NCBI RefSeq assembly: GCF_004118675.1 | Contig: NZ_SDHZ01000001.1 | Coordinates: 1,054,001-1,118,000 of the forward strand | Length of the DNA stretch: 64,000 nt | Direction of reading: 5' to 3' | From: Filimonas effusa | GTDB lineage: Bacteria > Bacteroidota > Bacteroidia > Chitinophagales > Chitinophagaceae | Shown here: positions 43,922 to 54,161 of the stretch, in pieces | Layout of the letters: the number at the start of each line of letters is the position of its first letter | Position numbering within the stretch: position 1 is the stretch's first letter | Notes under the pieces: generated by a model | What the model was told of the DNA's origin: nothing | Databases searched by the model: none | The model's input: the letters and a program-made list of their open reading frames with translations, nothing else | Program-made: the position numbers and the translations under genes

Positions 43922-46900
43922 ATGACGCTGCGTTATTTTAAGCAGTTGCTTGTGATCCTGCTACTGGCGCTCACAGGTCAGTTGTATGCACAAAAAACTG
44001 TACCTGTAATCGATGCCTTGAAAGCTATTACCCGCGAGTACAAAACCGATTTTGTCTATGACCCGCAGATTGTAAAGAAAAAAACGACTACTTACAACGT
44101 CGGTAACCTGGCGGGAAAGAAACTGGAAGACGTATTAAAAGGAGTGCTCTATCCTAATGATCTCGTATTCCTTTACGTAAAACCTAACTATTACGCTATC
44201 GTAGAAAAAGATAGGGTAGGAGAATACCAAACGCCCGTAAAGAAGACAAACGACGAGAACAGGCAGGCTGTCCAGGCTGCTCCTGTTGCTCAAAGAATTA
44301 AGGTAAGCGGAATAGTGACCGATGGCGCGCTGCCTGTTTCTAATGTCGTTGTATTGGAAAAGGGTACCGGTAATGGTACACTTACTAAACCCGACGGCAG
44401 TTATTCCATCATTCCTTCAGGCCCCGATGCCACGCTGGTTTTTACACTTGTTGGTTTTGCCTCCCATGAAGAAATTGTTGGAAAGCGTACCAGCATCGAT
44501 GTAAAGCTCGAAGCCGCCGCCGCAGAACTGAGTGAAGTAGTAGTAACTGCACTGGGCGTAAAACGTGACGAAAAAGCGTTGGGTTATGCTACGCAATCCG
44601 TAAAAGGCAGCAGCATGCAAACCATCAAAGGAGTTGACCTGGGAACTTCTCTTACCGGACAGGTGGCCGGTCTTACCATCAAGAACTCTACTGAGTTCAA
44701 CGGTATGCCCAAACTGGAAATGCGCGGCGAAACCCCGCTGCTGGTGATAGATGGCGTTCCTTATGGTAATATGACCATGCGCGATATTCCAACAGATGAT
44801 ATTGAAAGCATCAACATGCTGAAAGGCCCTACCGCTGCCGCCTTATATGGCGCCCGGGGTGCAGCTGGCGCGGTAATGCTTACCACTAAACGCGGCAAAG
44901 AAAATCGCCTTACGGTCGATGTAAACAGCAATACCATGTTTAACCTCGGTTACCTGGCATTGCCCGAAGTGCAAACTTCTTATGGCCATGGCCTCGATGG
45001 TAAGATCGCTACCGATTATGTTTGGGGCCCCAAGCTTGATATAGGTCAAACTGCTACCCAATGGAATCCTGTTACCAAACAGAATGAAACAATGCCACTG
45101 GTTTCAAGCGGCAGAGATAACCTCAGGAATTTCATGCAAACAGGTATCATCACCAACAACAGTATCAGCGTTACCAAAGGTGGTCAGAATGGTTTCTTCA
45201 GGGCAGGGCTCAACCATATCTATAACAAAGGTCAGTTCCCCAACCAGAAACTCAACATCCTCAACTATACCATGAGCGGTGAACTGAAAGCAGGTGATAA
45301 ATTTACCCTGGAAAGCCATATGGGATACACCCGTACTACCGCTCCTCAGCTCTGGGGCAGTGCATACGACCAGCAGGGTTATATCTACCAGATCCTTATG
45401 TGGACAGGCCCGGATTACGATATCCGCCAGTACAAAGATTACTGGGTAACGCCAAACCAGAAACAGAACTGGTTGTACACTGCCTGGTACGATAACCCTT
45501 ACCTCATCGCTTACGAAAAACTGAGAAGCACAGAGCAGAACAAGCTTAACGCAAGCCTCACCATGAACTATAACTTCACCAAAGACCTGAAGCTGATGTT
45601 CAGAAATGGTTACGACTATTACAAGAACGAAGATATCATCAGGAACCCTGCCGGCATCAACTCTACAAGGGGTATGACAATCGGAAACACCTTCGGATTC
45701 GACTTCAGCGGTAAAGGTTTATATGGCCAGAACCAAAGCTGGGGTAACAGTATCAACAGCGACCTGTTACTCACCTATAACAAACAGGTAAGTAAATGGA
45801 ATTTCGATGTATTAGGTGGTGCCAGTATCTTCTACTATAAACAAAGAGAACAGGGCGCCAAAACAAGAAACGGACTGGCTGTTCCGGGGTGGTATTCCCT
45901 CGCCAACGCAGTGCCTTCCACCACGGCCGGTGTTGATGGTATCATCACCAACTACGGCACCTGGGCAAAACAAACCAATTCTGTTTATGGAAAAGCAACA
46001 GCTTCCTGGAACAACGCAGTATTCCTGGATGTTACCGGTAGAAACGACTGGAGCTCTACCCAGGCAGAAAATCAGCGTTCTTATTTCTATCCGTCTGTTG
46101 CCGCCAGCGTGCTGATATCTGAGTTTATCAAAATGCCCAAATGGATCGATATGTGGAAAGTCAGAGGTTCATGGACAATGACCAAAACGCCGCTCGATGT
46201 ATATGCCAACAACCTGGCCTATACCATTAACAACAGCTGGGGTACGCTTAGCGCTACAACGCCCGATAACCTTACAGGAAACAGCCTGTTGCCTACAACT
46301 TCAAGAACCTGGGAATTTGGTACAGCCGGCTACCTCTTAAACAAACGCCTGCATGTTGATGTGGCTTACTTCACCAAGCTATATTACAACAACCAGATCA
46401 AACAAAGCGTAGCGCCTTCTTCAGGTTATGCCACCACCCTTATCAATACAGGCGAAACCTATGCACGCCGCGGTGTTGAAATTACCTTAGACGGTGCAAT
46501 CATCAACAGAGGTAAGTTCAAATGGAATGCTATGGTCAATTTCTCTACTCAGAACAGGTACTATGTAAATATTGACCCGATGTATTCCGCGAAGAACCTT
46601 TGGACAAAAGCAGGCGGCCGTATGGATGTATTGGCTTATACACAGAAAGCCCTTAGAGATCCCCAGGGTAATGTGATCCATCAGGCTGGCCTACCCATGC
46701 TGAGCAGCTATACAGAACAGTATGGTTATACCGACCCTAAATTTGTATTCGGATTTATCAACAACTTTAGTTACGGTAACTGGACGCTTGGTATTGGCCT
46801 CGATGGTCGCATCGGCGGCCTCATGTATGATTATGTCTGGGCTAAAATGTTCGACACAGGCGCGAACCCTGAAACTGATAACAACAACCGTTACGATGAA

Positions 46901-47299
46901 GTTGTAAATGGTCTGAAGAACTATGTTGGCCAGGGTGTGAAAGTAGTTAGCGGTACAGTAGCCTACGACAACAACGGGAAGATCACCAGCGATACCCGTC
47001 AGTACGCACCAAACGATGTGGCAGTAAGCTACCAGGCATATGCACGTAAATGGGGCAACTCCTACGAAAACGGCGTAATGAACAAAAGCTTCGTAAAAGT
47101 GCGCGAAATATCCATCGGCTACAGAATCCCACAAACTTGGTTAGGCAAATCAGGTATCAAAAATGCATCAGTAGCGTTAACAGGACAAAACCTGTTCCTG
47201 TTTACGAAATTCAAGTTCTCAGATCCCGATGTCGACACCGAAAACATGAACGCGCCTGCACAACGTATGGTAGGCTTTAACGTTAAGGTTGGCTTCTAA
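43922..47299 (+). CDS. SusC/RagA-type TonB-dependent receptor with STN domain
   Basis: Start set at ATG 43922 (MTLRYFKQLLVIL), since the signal peptide (cleavage after LYAQ, residue 22) begins there; 1125 residues. An STN signalling domain (about 28-100) precedes a carboxypeptidase-D-like domain (about 125-205), a plug (AAELSEVVVTALGVKRDEKALGYATQSV, LLVIDGVPYG, GARGAAGAVMLTTKRG) and the barrel. It imports a substrate across the outer membrane with TonB energy, together with SusD 12 bases downstream. The STN domain fits transcriptional signalling through FecR and the ECF factor. No glycosidase genes adjoin it. Confidence 0.95.
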   Translation: MTLRYFKQLLVILLLALTGQLYAQKTVPVIDALKAITREYKTDFVYDPQIVKKKTTTYNVGNLAGKKLEDVLKGVLYPNDLVFLYVKPNYYAIVEKDRVGEYQTPVKKTNDENRQAVQAAPVAQRIKVSGIVTDGALPVSNVVVLEKGTGNGTLTKPDGSYSIIPSGPDATLVFTLVGFASHEEIVGKRTSIDVKLEAAAAELSEVVVTALGVKRDEKALGYATQSVKGSSMQTIKGVDLGTSLTGQVAGLTIKNSTEFNGMPKLEMRGETPLLVIDGVPYGNMTMRDIPTDDIESINMLKGPTAAALYGARGAAGAVMLTTKRGKENRLTVDVNSNTMFNLGYLALPEVQTSYGHGLDGKIATDYVWGPKLDIGQTATQWNPVTKQNETMPLVSSGRDNLRNFMQTGIITNNSISVTKGGQNGFFRAGLNHIYNKGQFPNQKLNILNYTMSGELKAGDKFTLESHMGYTRTTAPQLWGSAYDQQGYIYQILMWTGPDYDIRQYKDYWVTPNQKQNWLYTAWYDNPYLIAYEKLRSTEQNKLNASLTMNYNFTKDLKLMFRNGYDYYKNEDIIRNPAGINSTRGMTIGNTFGFDFSGKGLYGQNQSWGNSINSDLLLTYNKQVSKWNFDVLGGASIFYYKQREQGAKTRNGLAVPGWYSLANAVPSTTAGVDGIITNYGTWAKQTNSVYGKATASWNNAVFLDVTGRNDWSSTQAENQRSYFYPSVAASVLISEFIKMPKWIDMWKVRGSWTMTKTPLDVYANNLAYTINNSWGTLSATTPDNLTGNSLLPTTSRTWEFGTAGYLLNKRLHVDVAYFTKLYYNNQIKQSVAPSSGYATTLINTGETYARRGVEITLDGAIINRGKFKWNAMVNFSTQNRYYVNIDPMYSAKNLWTKAGGRMDVLAYTQKALRDPQGNVIHQAGLPMLSSYTEQYGYTDPKFVFGFINNFSYGNWTLGIGLDGRIGGLMYDYVWAKMFDTGANPETDNNNRYDEVVNGLKNYVGQGVKVVSGTVAYDNNGKITSDTRQYAPNDVAVSYQAYARKWGNSYENGVMNKSFVKVREISIGYRIPQTWLGKSGIKNASVALTGQNLFLFTKFKFSDPDVDTENMNAPAQRMVGFNVKVGF

Positions 47300-47311
47300 A
47301 AATATACTAAT

Positions 47312-48850
47312 ATGACTAAGCATATCTCTAAAATAGCAGTTATAGCGCTGGCCGCCGGTATAGGTTTCAGCAGCTGTACTAAAGATTTCGATAGCATCAA
47401 TACCAATCCCGATAAAGCAACTTCCGCTTCATCAGAATGGCTGGCCAACAATATCCTCACTTCCATAACGTCGAAAGATATTTCGTTTAACAATAACTTC
47501 CGCCAGCCTTTTACCCTTGGTAAATATATAGGCTGGACAGAGAAGGTGAGTGAATACCAGTATAACAAGATGGTTCGGGTCGATTTCGGCCGGCTACTGG
47601 TACTGCGTGATGTAGAACCCATGATTAAAAATGCGACCACGGCAGAACTGAAAAATACGTACGAAGGCTTTGGCCATTTCATCCGCGCATGGCAGTTCTT
47701 TCAAACTACCATGCAGGTAGGTGATATCCCTTACTCCGAAGCAATACAAGGCGCCACGGGAATGATCAAAGCGAAATACGATACACAGAAAGATGTTTTC
47801 AAAGGCATCCTGAAAGAGCTCGATCAGGCAGACGAACTATTAGCGAAAGCCGTAAACTTTACCGGCGACTTCATTTACCAGGGCGACGTCGACAAATGGA
47901 GAAGACTGGCCAACAGCTTCCAGTTGTACGTATTGATCAACCTTAGCAAAAAGACAGGTGACGCCGATCTGGACGTGATCAATAAATTCAAGACAGTTGC
48001 CGCCCGCCCGCTGATGAGGGATTATACCGACAACTTCGCAGTAACTTATACAGCATCTGCAGGTTACTGTTATCCCTGGAGCAATACGGCTGCGCAGCTG
48101 AACTCTTTCCTCGATTACCCGGTACTTTCCAGCTACCTGTTAGATCCCATGAAAGCAACAGCCGACAAGCGCCTGTTTTATATGGCAGAACCTTCGAAGG
48201 CACAGATCGCGGCAGGTAAAACAGCATCCGATTACAGTGCTTACCTTGGTATCGATCCGGCTGATGAGTTGGGTGTGATCGTAACAAATAAAAATGCCGG
48301 TAAATCCTGCGCCGTGAACAAACGTTACGAAGAAATGTACAATGCCGAACCAGTTGGTTTGTTGAACCATTGGGACATCCAGTTCATCCTGGCCGAAGCA
48401 ACTGTTCGTGGCTGGATCTCCGGTACCGATGCACAAACCTATTATGCCAACGGTATCAAAAGTCACATGAACTTCCTGGCGAAATACACACCTGCATCAT
48501 ATACGCATGGCATGGCAATGGATGCCACCTACATCAACGCCTTTCCCGCAACAGTGGCATTGACCGGTTCTGCCGACAACCAGATCAAACAGATCATCAC
48601 CCAGAAATATATTGCAGGTTTCTTTCAGGATGCAGATTACAACGCCTGGTACGAAAACAGGCGTACTGGATATCCTGTGTTTACACTTAACACGCTTACC
48701 AATCAAAACACTCCTGCCTCTGTATTTCCTTTGAGGTGGATGTATCCCCAAAAAGAACTGGATTATAATGCTGAAAATATCACAAGATCATTAGCTGATC
48801 AGTTCAGCGGAAATGATGACCCGAGTCTGGCAATGTGGTTGCTGAAATAG
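47312..48850 (+). CDS. SusD/RagB-family lipoprotein (SusD-like)
   Basis: 512 residues. Lipobox SSC near residue 22, then TKDFDSINTNPDKATS, the typical start of the SusD-like_2 group. The helical TPR-rich body has GFGHFIRAWQFFQTTMQVGDIPYSEA and a final FPLRWMYPQKELDYNAEN. It is the substrate-binding lid partner of the SusC-like receptor. The two genes are the only ones in the operon before a terminator. Confidence 0.93.
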   Translation: MTKHISKIAVIALAAGIGFSSCTKDFDSINTNPDKATSASSEWLANNILTSITSKDISFNNNFRQPFTLGKYIGWTEKVSEYQYNKMVRVDFGRLLVLRDVEPMIKNATTAELKNTYEGFGHFIRAWQFFQTTMQVGDIPYSEAIQGATGMIKAKYDTQKDVFKGILKELDQADELLAKAVNFTGDFIYQGDVDKWRRLANSFQLYVLINLSKKTGDADLDVINKFKTVAARPLMRDYTDNFAVTYTASAGYCYPWSNTAAQLNSFLDYPVLSSYLLDPMKATADKRLFYMAEPSKAQIAAGKTASDYSAYLGIDPADELGVIVTNKNAGKSCAVNKRYEEMYNAEPVGLLNHWDIQFILAEATVRGWISGTDAQTYYANGIKSHMNFLAKYTPASYTHGMAMDATYINAFPATVALTGSADNQIKQIITQKYIAGFFQDADYNAWYENRRTGYPVFTLNTLTNQNTPASVFPLRWMYPQKELDYNAENITRSLADQFSGNDDPSLAMWLLK

Positions 48851-48864
48851 CCCCTTAAAAAGTA

Positions 48865-48900
48865 AAGGAGCCGCCCAGGTTAACAGGGCGGCTCCTTCTT
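48865..48900. terminator. Terminator of the SusCD operon
   Basis: AAGGAGCCGCCC pairs with GGGCGGCTCCTT over a short loop, then TCTTTATTTT. It sits between two converging genes. Confidence 0.88.
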
Positions 48901-48914
48901 TATTTTAAAACACC

Positions 48915-50564
48915 TTATTGCTTATCGCGAATAGCCTTGAATTCAGAACCAGCCTTCCATTGCGCCATCTTCTCCTCAAACGCCAGTCTTTTACCTACAC
49001 GAAACAGCAGTTGCAGGTCATCCACTGCACCGGATAGCATATAAGTATCCGCATGATATTCATCGGAAGGGCGGTGGTAATGTTTCTCACGGAATTCTTC
49101 ATCCAGTTTCTGGCCATAACCTTTGCCTTTACCAAAAACGTCGATACCCGTTTCCGTATACAGCGCAGGAATACCCACTTTCGCAAAGTTGAAGTGGTCC
49201 GAACGGTAATAATATCCTGCTTCCGGATGCGGTTCATACGCTACATAACGTCCTACCCTGGTAGCTTCTTCTTCCAATAGATCTTCCAGGTCCGATTGTC
49301 CGCGCCCTACCACTACAATATCTTTGGTTTTGTCGTGCGTGCTCAGCATATCCATATTAATGTTGGCCACAGTGCCGGCAACAGGATATACCGGGTTTTG
49401 CGCATAATAAGCCGATCCCCATAATCCCTGCTCTTCGGCAGTGACAGACAGGAATACGATCGTTCTTTCCGGCTTGGGATTAAGGCTTTTAAAAGCGCGG
49501 GCCAGCTCCAGTAACCCGGCGGTAGCGCTCGCATTGTCAGCAGCGCCATTATAAATAGAATCACCGGTAGCATCAGGCTTGCCAATGCCAAGATGATCCC
49601 AATGCGCCGAATAAATGATATACTGATCAGGATGTTTACTGCCGGTGATCTTGCCGATAACATTGTGCGACACATTATATTCTGATCGCACCTGTATACT
49701 GGCGGATATTTTAGTATTTAAGGCAACGCCCTTAAAGCCACGTTGATCTGCTTTGGCAAGCAGGGAGCTATCCTGTCCGGCAGCGGCCAGCAACTTATTG
49801 GCAGCGGGGCCTGATACCCAGCCGATCATATCACAATACTGCTGTGGCTTGCTCCGGTTGTCGAGATGGAATCTCGATCCGTTCCAGTTGTTCTGCACCA
49901 CTGCAAAAGGGTAGCTGGCTGCATGGGTATTATGAACAATCAAACAACCTTTGGCGCCCTGCCGGGCTGCTTCCTCAAATTTATATGTCCAGCGCCCGTA
50001 ATAGGTCATGGCCTTCCCTTTAAACAAGGTAGAGTCGCCGCTGTTATAGCCGGGATCGTTTACCAGTACCAGCACCACTTTCCCTCTAACATCCAGCCCG
50101 GCATAGTCGTTCCAGTTATATTCAGGAGCTACTACACCATATCCCGCGAAAATGAGCTCACTATTTTTGAGGCTGATAACTGAGTCGGTTTTATCGGTCC
50201 AGATCACATAGTCTTCAAATCCTTTCAACGTAAAATTACCTTTGGCCGATTGCACCTGCATGGCAGGGGAGGCCATGGTGGAGATCTTTACCATAGGTAC
50301 CTCCTGGAAATAACCATCCTTATTACCCGGTTCCAGTCCCGCCACCTGAAACTGTTCTTTCAGGTAATTAATAGTTCTGGTTTCGCCTTCGCCAAAAGGT
50401 TTACGGCCCAGAAACGAATCCGATGCCAGTACTGCAAGGTGTTTGCCAAGGCTGTCGGTATTAATGACATTCACACCATCATCAGCGGCAGGTTTATGGT
50501 TGCCACACGATGTAGCCATTAATGTCATTACAGCCAATGAAGCCGGTAAAAGTGATCGACGCAT
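48915..50564 (-). CDS. M28-family metallopeptidase lipoprotein
   Basis: 549 residues with a lipobox at Cys20 (MATSC). A PA-like domain (about 110-275) is inserted ahead of and within the M28 fold. Zinc ligands and catalytic residues are visible: His321 in SAHWDH, Asp343 in GAADNAS, Glu377-Glu378 in TAEEQG, Asp405 in NMDML and His457 in RSDHFNF. It is an aminopeptidase or carboxypeptidase of the cell envelope. Next to the SusCD pair, converging, it makes a peptide substrate plausible. Confidence 0.9.
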   Translation of the reverse strand: MRRSLLPASLAVMTLMATSCGNHKPAADDGVNVINTDSLGKHLAVLASDSFLGRKPFGEGETRTINYLKEQFQVAGLEPGNKDGYFQEVPMVKISTMASPAMQVQSAKGNFTLKGFEDYVIWTDKTDSVISLKNSELIFAGYGVVAPEYNWNDYAGLDVRGKVVLVLVNDPGYNSGDSTLFKGKAMTYYGRWTYKFEEAARQGAKGCLIVHNTHAASYPFAVVQNNWNGSRFHLDNRSKPQQYCDMIGWVSGPAANKLLAAAGQDSSLLAKADQRGFKGVALNTKISASIQVRSEYNVSHNVIGKITGSKHPDQYIIYSAHWDHLGIGKPDATGDSIYNGAADNASATAGLLELARAFKSLNPKPERTIVFLSVTAEEQGLWGSAYYAQNPVYPVAGTVANINMDMLSTHDKTKDIVVVGRGQSDLEDLLEEEATRVGRYVAYEPHPEAGYYYRSDHFNFAKVGIPALYTETGIDVFGKGKGYGQKLDEEFREKHYHRPSDEYHADTYMLSGAVDDLQLLFRVGKRLAFEEKMAQWKAGSEFKAIRDKQ

Positions 50565-50657
50565 AGTTAGTACATGGTTTAAGGCAGAAAAGTTACAGTA
50601 AAATTGGCAAAGGCAATTATCCGGAGAGGCGTAGCGCTTCTTTGACGCGACTGCTTT

Positions 50658-51338
50658 TTAACAGGGAAACCACCAGTGCATGGAATAAAGTTTGCCCTCT
50701 TTCAGGAATAACCTGATCTGTCCGTCTGAAACATTGTTGTTATCTTCTCTTAATTGAATTACCTGTAATTTGCCATGTTCATACACCTCCATTATGCTCA
50801 TGTGAGCCACTGCATTTGGAAATAGCTTCCGCAGATCGTCAACTGTGGTGCCCGCGTTAAGAGAAACCTGGCGATAGATGATAAAGTCGCCATGGGTAAA
50901 ACTAATTTCATCAATGGCTACTTTATCCTTCGCATGCTCGTACCTTGATCCGTTTTTATACAGGTAACTGGCCATGGGATCAACAGAACCATCTGCCTCC
51001 TCAAAAATAGTGGTGCAAGGCTCCTCATCACGCAGCAGTTTGGTGCTGTCCGGTTCACCAAGTACAGCCCGGAATTGGGTTAGGCTAAAGTATCGTTTCA
51101 ATTTGCCATTCAAACGTATTTCTTCGGCATTTAATACCTCGATGGCTGTGTCACCCGTTGCTGTTGCCTGCCTCTCCGGCTGCAGTAAAGGGCCTGTCAG
51201 GGCAGCCGCAGTGTCTTTATCCAATGTCGCTTTTTGCAAACTTTGCTGCGTACTGTTACAAGATGCCGATAGCAGGCAGGTTATAAACAGGAACCCGACT
51301 GTGGTAAGGCAGTTGAAAAGGGGTGGTGTTTGTATCAT
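50658..51338 (-). CDS. Probable lipoprotein of unknown function
   Basis: 226 residues; signal peptide with lipobox SASC near residue 27. The mature part has one domain with a basic-acidic mix (AVLGEPDSTKLLRDEEPC, YKNGSRYEHAKDKVAIDEISF) and ends MHWWFPC. I do not recognise the family. Its start codon overlaps the stop of the TetR gene by four bases (ATGA type), so the two are translationally coupled. Confidence 0.65.
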   Translation of the reverse strand: MIQTPPLFNCLTTVGFLFITCLLSASCNSTQQSLQKATLDKDTAAALTGPLLQPERQATATGDTAIEVLNAEEIRLNGKLKRYFSLTQFRAVLGEPDSTKLLRDEEPCTTIFEEADGSVDPMASYLYKNGSRYEHAKDKVAIDEISFTHGDFIIYRQVSLNAGTTVDDLRKLFPNAVAHMSIMEVYEHGKLQVIQLREDNNNVSDGQIRLFLKEGKLYSMHWWFPC

Positions 51339-51964
51339 AGTTGCGAATAGGTTGATTTCAACAGGAAAGAAAAAGCCTCTTTTATCTCAGCACGGCCCGA
51401 TTCTTCGTTAACATTTATTCCGCAAAAGGTACTGCCGTTTACGGCGCCATAAAGGTTCAGGTAATAAGCGCCGGAGATAAGTATGGCCATAATGGCCCGG
51501 AACCTTGCCCACTGGTCGCCGAAATGCGGATCGGTAATATCCTGAAGCAGTACTTCTCCATTTGCCTCCTGTGCATCTGTTAGCTTTTGCAAAACGTCCC
51601 GCTTTTCGGTTAGCCGCCACAATAATACTTTCTGAAAGGCGCTATCCCGGAATACATAATCAAACTGCGATAACAGCATTTGTTCTACGAACTTGTGCCC
51701 TCCGTCACCAATCGAAGGCGGTACTTTCTCTCCCTTGACATTACTCCAGAAGTCTTTAGACAGGATGTACGCATCGATCAGCTGATCGGCGCCGCCAAAA
51801 TATTTATAGATAAGCTTTTTATCCAGTCCGGCAACTTTGGCAATGTCGTTCACCTTAAGTCCGGCCACTCCTTTCGTGATAAGGATCTCTTCCACGGCGT
51901 CCATAAATTTTTGCCTGCTTTGCACTTTATTGCCACGGGAGCCTTTTGTTGAACTGTTATCCAT
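51335..51964 (-). CDS. TetR-family transcriptional regulator
   Basis: Start set at 51964 (MDNSSTKGSRGNK), 209 residues; the frame extends to 52009 with an unlikely leader. The N-terminal HTH is typical (FMDAVEEILITKGVAGLKVNDIAKVAGLDKKLIYKYFGGADQLIDAYI), followed by a helical ligand-binding domain. It is encoded before and coupled to the lipoprotein gene at 50658, which it may control. Confidence 0.88.
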   Translation of the reverse strand: MDNSSTKGSRGNKVQSRQKFMDAVEEILITKGVAGLKVNDIAKVAGLDKKLIYKYFGGADQLIDAYILSKDFWSNVKGEKVPPSIGDGGHKFVEQMLLSQFDYVFRDSAFQKVLLWRLTEKRDVLQKLTDAQEANGEVLLQDITDPHFGDQWARFRAIMAILISGAYYLNLYGAVNGSTFCGINVNEESGRAEIKEAFSFLLKSTYSQL

Positions 51965-52153
51965 AGTTATGCTTTCCTTTTCATTCCGGTAAGTGTAAAA
52001 ATAAAACAATCTGCTTCCCGGTGACAGCCCACAGTAGGCCGCGTAGCTTAAACATAAAGTTAATGGAAATGGTCACCATTTGGTGACTTAGGCATTGTAT
52101 TTGTTCCACGCTTTAATATCAATACTTATCTGTTAACCATTTGCTAGTTGTGT

Positions 52154-52411
52154 ATGATGAAAAAACGCCAATTCAGTAAAAATCCGCTGCACTACGTGTA
52201 CGCGCTTATCTGGCTTTCTCTTTTTGTAGCATTTGCCGTGTATATTTTTTCCGGAAAGATGTTTCTGCCCGATGAAAACGGGAAGATCAGCCTGGTAGCC
52301 ATCCTCGTCGGATGGGTAGCAGAGTACCTGACGCAGGTGGGCACAGGCATATTGGTTGTTCTGATTGGATTATATGTGGCTTTTAAAACGGCCACAGAGA
52401 AAAAGGTGTAA
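52154..52411 (+). CDS. Small two-helix membrane protein
   Basis: 85 residues from the ATG at 52154 (52157 is an alternative). Two hydrophobic helices (about 15-35 and 45-78) with a short acidic loop (LPDENGK). Unknown family. It is six bases ahead of another small membrane protein gene. Confidence 0.65.
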   Translation: MMKKRQFSKNPLHYVYALIWLSLFVAFAVYIFSGKMFLPDENGKISLVAILVGWVAEYLTQVGTGILVVLIGLYVAFKTATEKKV

Positions 52412-52417
52412 TAAACG

Positions 52418-52621
52418 ATGCAGTTAAATTACTTCATGCTCATTTTTGCCGGCTTGTACCTGGCGGGAACAGGGTTTTATGATGCCTTTGCAAAACGTAA
52501 AGGCATTGTTTTCAGGTACAAACCCATTACACTGCTTATCGTGGCATTATTATTCCTGGTTGCATTATATGGTGTAATAACAGGTAAGCCATTTAATGAA
52601 ATATTGCCTTTTATAAGGTAA
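52418..52621 (+). CDS. Small two-helix membrane protein
   Basis: 67 residues: helix about 3-17, a basic loop (AKRKG...YK), helix about 31-50, and an end ITGKPFNEILPFIR. Unknown family. It is coupled to the gene upstream and 26 bases before a secreted-protein gene. Confidence 0.62.
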   Translation: MQLNYFMLIFAGLYLAGTGFYDAFAKRKGIVFRYKPITLLIVALLFLVALYGVITGKPFNEILPFIR

Positions 52622-52647
52622 CTGTTACCCTGCAATAAAACGAAACG

Positions 52648-54048
52648 ATGAAGATAATTTTAACGTTAATTTCCTCTGTGGTACTGGGATTAACGGCAAC
52701 TGCTCAGCTTACAGAAAAAAACATGCGCTATAAAGAATATGCCGGCAGATATGGCGGTAACGACGGCATCTGCCTGTTTGATGATGGCAGGTTTATGATC
52801 TACGGTTACGCCACCGCCGTTTTTGGAAACTACCTGTTCGAAAAGGATCATATGCTTTTCTATCCCGATAAAGAAGATAGGTTCAACGTATTCGCCACCC
52901 ACAATAAAAGCATAGGAGATACTGCCCGGATCAATTTCGCGGGCTTCGACAGGGGAGGAGCTACCTTTGTTCGTTTTGATACAAACAGTGTACGCCGTGT
53001 TTTCAATAAAGACGCCAATTGTTTTAATGGCCCCTTTGTATATGAGCTTGCCTATACACCTGCAACATTTACTTTAATTGGCGTAACAGACGACGATGGC
53101 TGGTACCGCGGCAATAAACTGGAGGCATGGACTTTCGAAAACACCGAAGGATATAACGATTTCGTTTTCTCCTATATCGCCCCCAAACTGGAATACGAAG
53201 ATTTCAGCGGAAATATTTCAGCTGAGGGAAACAGGGCAGTTATCAGGCTCTCCAATTACGGTGGCGACCGCGGATACGTTAAAAATACGCCCGATGAAGA
53301 GGAACAGCGCCAATGGAACGAGATCCTTGCTATGAAAGCCGGATACGACCTGCAACGGAAAACGGTTATTAACAGCATCTATGCCAATAGACATTACCGT
53401 GTGTTTTTCCCGGATAGCAGCAGTTATAATTTCGATAAGGGAACCAACCAGTATATCAGTCGCGATGCCGCCGGAAATGAAGACTATTTCCGGGCTAACC
53501 CTTATAACGATGACAGGTATCTGCGTCGTTATAGTAAACTGAAGTACGCGGCGCGAAACAGCAAAAAACTGGCGAGCAATGAAGTGGCCGATACCAGTAT
53601 CTTTTTTACCACTTGTGGGGAAGGTTCAGAAAGGTCGTATCGTTACAAACACCTGCAATACGATTCCGTGGAAAGGTACGATGAGCCTATACGTACCCTT
53701 AAACCCGCCCCTATCCCCGAAACGCTGGCGCCCGGTAAAGTTATAAAGGAATACATCAAAGATGGGCTCAGGTATTCCGAAGAGTATGAAAAGGGAGAAC
53801 TGGTACGACGCGAAGCCTGGGATACGGATAAAAGCAAGTCTACGGTTCAGTACTTCAAAAATGGTAAGCTTGATAAAAGGGAAGAAATTACCAACCGTTA
53901 TAACATCCCCGGAGAAGTGATAAGAACCTATGATAAAAACGGAAAGCTGCTGCAGCGCAAGGTGGCATCGTTCGAAAATGGTGCTGTTATTTACCACATC
54001 TACGATGCGAAAGGAAAATTACTAAAAGTGGATCGTCATTTACAATAA
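52648..54048 (+). CDS. Secreted protein with YwqK-like C-terminal repeats
   Basis: 466 residues; signal peptide (cleavage after TATAQ, about residue 19). The first 330 residues form an unrecognised beta-rich domain (GNDGICLFDDGRFMIYGYA). The last 110 residues have repeated GLRYSEEYEKGELV, STVQYFKNGKLDKR, VIRTYDKNGKLLQR, IYHIYDAKGKLLKV units, as in MORN/YwqK-type proteins. Surface role unknown. Confidence 0.72.
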   Translation: MKIILTLISSVVLGLTATAQLTEKNMRYKEYAGRYGGNDGICLFDDGRFMIYGYATAVFGNYLFEKDHMLFYPDKEDRFNVFATHNKSIGDTARINFAGFDRGGATFVRFDTNSVRRVFNKDANCFNGPFVYELAYTPATFTLIGVTDDDGWYRGNKLEAWTFENTEGYNDFVFSYIAPKLEYEDFSGNISAEGNRAVIRLSNYGGDRGYVKNTPDEEEQRQWNEILAMKAGYDLQRKTVINSIYANRHYRVFFPDSSSYNFDKGTNQYISRDAAGNEDYFRANPYNDDRYLRRYSKLKYAARNSKKLASNEVADTSIFFTTCGEGSERSYRYKHLQYDSVERYDEPIRTLKPAPIPETLAPGKVIKEYIKDGLRYSEEYEKGELVRREAWDTDKSKSTVQYFKNGKLDKREEITNRYNIPGEVIRTYDKNGKLLQRKVASFENGAVIYHIYDAKGKLLKVDRHLQ

Positions 54049-54161
54049 ACCAGCAACGAATGCTGGCTGTGAACACTAACAGCAAATGACGTTAACTTAT
54101 CAGAGCAAAAGGTGGAACCTATGGCGCGAAACACTGTAATGCTTCGGCACCCCGTAAAGGA

